In this document: piece by piece, positions 38,824 through 40,419 of the stretch
How positions within the stretch are numbered: position 1 is the first letter of the stretch
How the letters are laid out: each line of letters starts with the position of its first letter
Assembly (NCBI GenBank): GCA_025462865.1
Contig: JAOAPI010000081.1
Location: 1-40,419 of the forward strand
Length of the DNA stretch: 40,419 nucleotides
From: Candidatus Sulfotelmatobacter sp.
Lineage (GTDB): Bacteria > Acidobacteriota > Terriglobia > Terriglobales > Acidobacteriaceae
Direction: 5' to 3'
Notes under the pieces: model-generated
Seen by the model: the letters and a program-made list of their open reading frames with translations, nothing else
What the model was told of the DNA's origin: nothing
Databases searched by the model: none
Position numbers and translations under genes: made by a program

Positions 38824-38985
38824 CTAAGATGCCTCACTCAAATCATCACAATCGTCGTCGTCGGGCGGGCCATCGTACAGGCAGTGAATACAGCGCATCT
38901 CCTCTTCTGAATTTTCAAAGAAGATGTCGTCGATATCGCCGCCGCAGTAGCAGGCCGTGCAGCAATCTGGGCATGAGTGCGCCAT
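38824..38985 (-). CDS. 53-residue acidic Cys-rich protein
   Basis: The peptide begins MAHSCPDCCTACYCGGDIDD. A second pair CIHC is followed by an acidic tail (DGPPDDDDCDDLSEAS). Cys spacing suggests zinc binding; the high negative charge could mimic DNA, as in some anti-restriction proteins. That last point is speculation. Its start directly follows the TAA of the upstream gene, and its TAG directly precedes the antitoxin ATG. Confidence 0.7.
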   Translation of the reverse strand: MAHSCPDCCTACYCGGDIDDIFFENSEEEMRCIHCLYDGPPDDDDCDDLSEAS

Positions 38986-39150
38986 TTAATTTCCCCCTGT
39001 CTGGGCTGGCTCAGATTTAGTGTTTTGCGAATCGCGCCATTCCCACTTGCCGTTGACGTGTAAGCCCTCATGTCCCTGCGATAATCCGCATCTGAACTCG
39101 CGGTCCTCTTCCAGTAAAATGCTTGCGCAGTTCTGGTTTTTCAAGCTCAT
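38986..39150 (-). CDS. 54-residue phage protein, Cys/GHxGxH motif
   Basis: From ATG 39150 (ATGA overlap with the methyltransferase gene); the frame upstream is a shadow. Sequence starts MSLKNQNCASILLEEDREFR, followed by CGLSQGHEGLHVNGKWEW. The pattern Cys ... Cys ... GHxGxHxxGxxxW is a small family frequent in phages, probably a zinc-stabilised mini-domain. The tail carries EPAQTGGN, repeated in the 301-residue gene. Confidence 0.7.
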   Translation of the reverse strand: MSLKNQNCASILLEEDREFRCGLSQGHEGLHVNGKWEWRDSQNTKSEPAQTGGN

Positions 39151-39665
39151 TTCGATTCCTCGTTTTTCGTGAATACAATCCAGTGAGATTTTGCGGCCCG
39201 TCCGCAGCGATTTCCAATCAGCGGTTTTTCGGGAGTGAGGGCGAGAACCCGCGACACTGGTATCTCGTGCTCGTTCCACTTGAAAATCAGGATGCCCTGC
39301 GGCCGCAGAACACGGAACCCTTCTACGAAACCGGTCCGCAGATCCTCTTGCCAATTCGTCCCTAGTTTGCCGTACTTCTTCGCCAGCCAGCCCTTCGCGC
39401 CGTTCCGCAGCAAATGCGGCGGATCAAACACTACAACTGAAAACTGATTATCAGGAAATGGGAGCTTAGTGAAATCTGCCTGCAAGTCGGGATCGATAAC
39501 CAGCAACCTACTGCCGCCCGCACTTGAGGAATCTTTTAACTCGTGCGATTCCCGCCGGTTGTCGCAAAACACAACTTCGGGATGCTCGCGATCAAACCAG
39601 AACATACGACTGCCGCAGCAAACATCCAAAATCGTGCGTTCTGGTTCTGGTAGGTTAGGTTTCAT
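39147..39665 (-). CDS. Class I methyltransferase, DNA-modifying type
   Basis: 172 residues from ATG 39665 (ATGA overlap). Motif I TILDVCCGSRMFWFD near residue 12-25 binds SAM. VVVFDPPHLL places DPPH at 81-84, the motif IV signature of amino-methyltransferases acting on adenine or cytosine in DNA. RVLRPQGILIFKWNE follows. Phage enzymes of this kind can hide DNA from host restriction. There is no companion nuclease. Target specificity cannot be read from the sequence. Confidence 0.75.
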   Translation of the reverse strand: MKPNLPEPERTILDVCCGSRMFWFDREHPEVVFCDNRRESHELKDSSSAGGSRLLVIDPDLQADFTKLPFPDNQFSVVVFDPPHLLRNGAKGWLAKKYGKLGTNWQEDLRTGFVEGFRVLRPQGILIFKWNEHEIPVSRVLALTPEKPLIGNRCGRAAKSHWIVFTKNEESK

Positions 39666-40036
39666 AGCTGCTCCCCGCGAGCCTTCCGAATTGCAGATTG
39701 TAGTTTTATGACGGGGCACAACGGCGCATGATTTCCTTGACCGTCCACGTCACACCCACAATTCTGCTCGTTCCATCCGTAGCCTTCCTTGAGCATCTCC
39801 AGCAGTTCCAGGGAGCCTTCAAGCAGGTCTGGCGCGGCTGCGATTAGGCGGGCATTGGCGAGATTGTCCTCTTGGAAATCCGAAGCATCGAAGCCACCCC
39901 ATTGAACAATCTCCCGCTTCGTACCTGCCGACAGAATTGCCGTCGTGTGATCTCTGCCAGTGACCACATGAAACAATTCCCACGGCCCTTTTGTATGCAC
40001 GGCTTTTTCGCTTATCCCTTCTTCCTTCTTAGCCAT
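39662..40036 (-). CDS. Phage protein with NARLIAAAPDLLE motif
   Basis: 124 residues. HTKGPWELFHVVTGRDHTTA near the start, then NLANARLIAAAPDLLEGSLE in the middle, a layout shared by many small early-region proteins of phages. A CGCDVDGQGNHAPLC segment may bind metal. The ATG lies within ATGGCTAA, an eight-base overlap with the upstream gene. Function unknown. Confidence 0.72.
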   Translation of the reverse strand: MAKKEEGISEKAVHTKGPWELFHVVTGRDHTTAILSAGTKREIVQWGGFDASDFQEDNLANARLIAAAPDLLEGSLELLEMLKEGYGWNEQNCGCDVDGQGNHAPLCPVIKLQSAIRKARGEQL

Positions 40037-40301
40037 TGGCCCCTCGTAAGTTCAAATCTAGGTATTCACGCTCAGTCATGAAGTGGTATTCGCCTGAGAG
40101 CTTGATGGCTACAAGGTCAGCCTGCGAATCGTCCGCCGAAATATCGGCGAAGCAAATAGCGCCAGTTTCGAGGATGCCCGCATAGTTCCAGTCTGAGCGA
40201 AATCCCTTCCGCTTGGCGATTCGCAAGACACGACGAATCGTCCGCATCGACGGTGACCAACCATCGCTTCGCCGCTCAATAACGTGGATATACTTAGCCA
40301 T
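40029..40301 (-). CDS. 90-residue phage protein, unknown
   Basis: It begins MAKYIHVIERRSDGWSPSMR and has a basic helix (TIRRVLRIAKRKGFRSDWNY) followed by a beta-rich half (AICFADISADDSQADLVAIK; GEYHFMTEREYLDLNL). It overlaps both neighbours by the same eight bases, ATGGCTAA. The Arg/Lys helix suggests nucleic-acid contact. No family is recognised. Confidence 0.65.
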   Translation of the reverse strand: MAKYIHVIERRSDGWSPSMRTIRRVLRIAKRKGFRSDWNYAGILETGAICFADISADDSQADLVAIKLSGEYHFMTEREYLDLNLRGANG

Positions 40302-40329
40302 TGGCCACGCCTTTCAAATCTTTTTTCAT
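40294..40329 (-). CDS. Possible 11-residue linker ORF
   Basis: A tiny frame (MKKDLKGVANG) starts in an ATGA overlap with the end of the partial ORF upstream and ends in the eight-base overlap with the next gene. It would carry ribosomes across the gap. The two matching overlaps are the only support. Confidence 0.25.
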   Translation of the reverse strand: MKKDLKGVANG

Positions 40330-40419
40330 CTACAAAGCACGTCGCTGAACTTTGAGTATTCGAGGTACCTACCTACCGTCTGTTTGCTCGTGGTTAGGCT
40401 CGATAAACCCTGAGCAGTG
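40326..40419 (-). CDS. Partial ORF entering from the right edge
   Basis: The frame is open from base 40419 to TGA at 40328-40326 and ends with KQTVGRYLEYSKFSDVLCR. If base 40419 is joined to base 1, an in-frame ATG lies at 5-3, giving a 32-residue protein that overlaps the left-edge ORF. Otherwise its start is outside the window. No function is recognised. Confidence 0.4.
   Translation of the reverse strand, partial: TAQGLSSLTTSKQTVGRYLEYSKFSDVLCR

Overview
The window reads as the essentially complete genome of a temperate, P22-type podovirus-like phage (or the matching prophage). Gene order from the terminase onward follows the P22 plan: small terminase, large terminase, portal, scaffold, coat, decoration-like proteins, gp4-type connector, gp10-type tail protein, ejection proteins, fibre/tailspike proteins, lysis genes. 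A short tyrosine integrase and an ERF-type annealing protein are also present. The host was most likely an Acidobacteriota (Terriglobia-like) bacterium. That is inference: it rests on secreted and membrane small proteins that resemble, from memory, families common in that phylum, on the many Sec signal peptides ending in A-Q, and on moderately GC-rich coding. No tRNA, rRNA, CRISPR array or insertion sequence was seen.

Layout. (1) From 5192 leftward to 1, a tightly packed minus-strand early operon carries many very small genes, most joined by 4-base ATGA overlaps: putative zinc proteins, an HNH nuclease, the ERF recombinase, and one gene nested inside another. (2) 4906-5672 is the control region. 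It holds a TTGACA promoter with two operator-like dyads for the leftward genes, an inverted repeat, and an extended -10 followed closely by a terminator-like hairpin pointing right. (3) 5673-7540, plus strand: small overlapping genes, including membrane proteins, a lipoprotein and Cys-rich proteins, ending at a hairpin terminator. (4) 7591-8121: integrase. (5) 8153-25768: packaging, head, connector and ejection genes, with a methyltransferase, a glycosyltransferase and an acetyltransferase inserted. Two antisense small genes flank the portal gene. (6) 25770-26255: two minus-strand membrane/secreted accessory genes. (7) 26325-35631: fibre, tailspike-like and adhesin-like proteins, nearly all with N-terminal signal peptides. 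(8) 35635-37289: a lysis-type cassette with an L,D-transpeptidase-like DUF2778 enzyme, small membrane proteins and a beta-barrel-like outer membrane protein. (9) 40419-37338, minus strand: small phage proteins, a DNA-methyltransferase-like enzyme and a solitary Phd/YefM antitoxin.

The minus-strand genes at the two ends are best explained as one leftward operon cut by linearisation of a circularly permuted genome of about 40.4 kb. The leftward and rightward transcription units would then diverge at about 5 kb and converge at about 37.3 kb. Headful P22-type packaging together with an ERF protein fits such a genome, because terminally redundant ends are circularised by recombination.

The most unusual points are: Sec signal peptides on fibre/tailspike-like virion proteins; a small gene with its own strong ribosome binding site overprinted on the disordered part of a larger gene; operator dyads embedded in a promoter that seems to make a leaderless message; antisense genes around the portal; a tandem pair of decoration-like genes; a catalytic-domain-only integrase with Lys in place of the second catalytic Arg; and a DUF2778-type putative endolysin. 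All names come from motif and context reading. No database search was possible.
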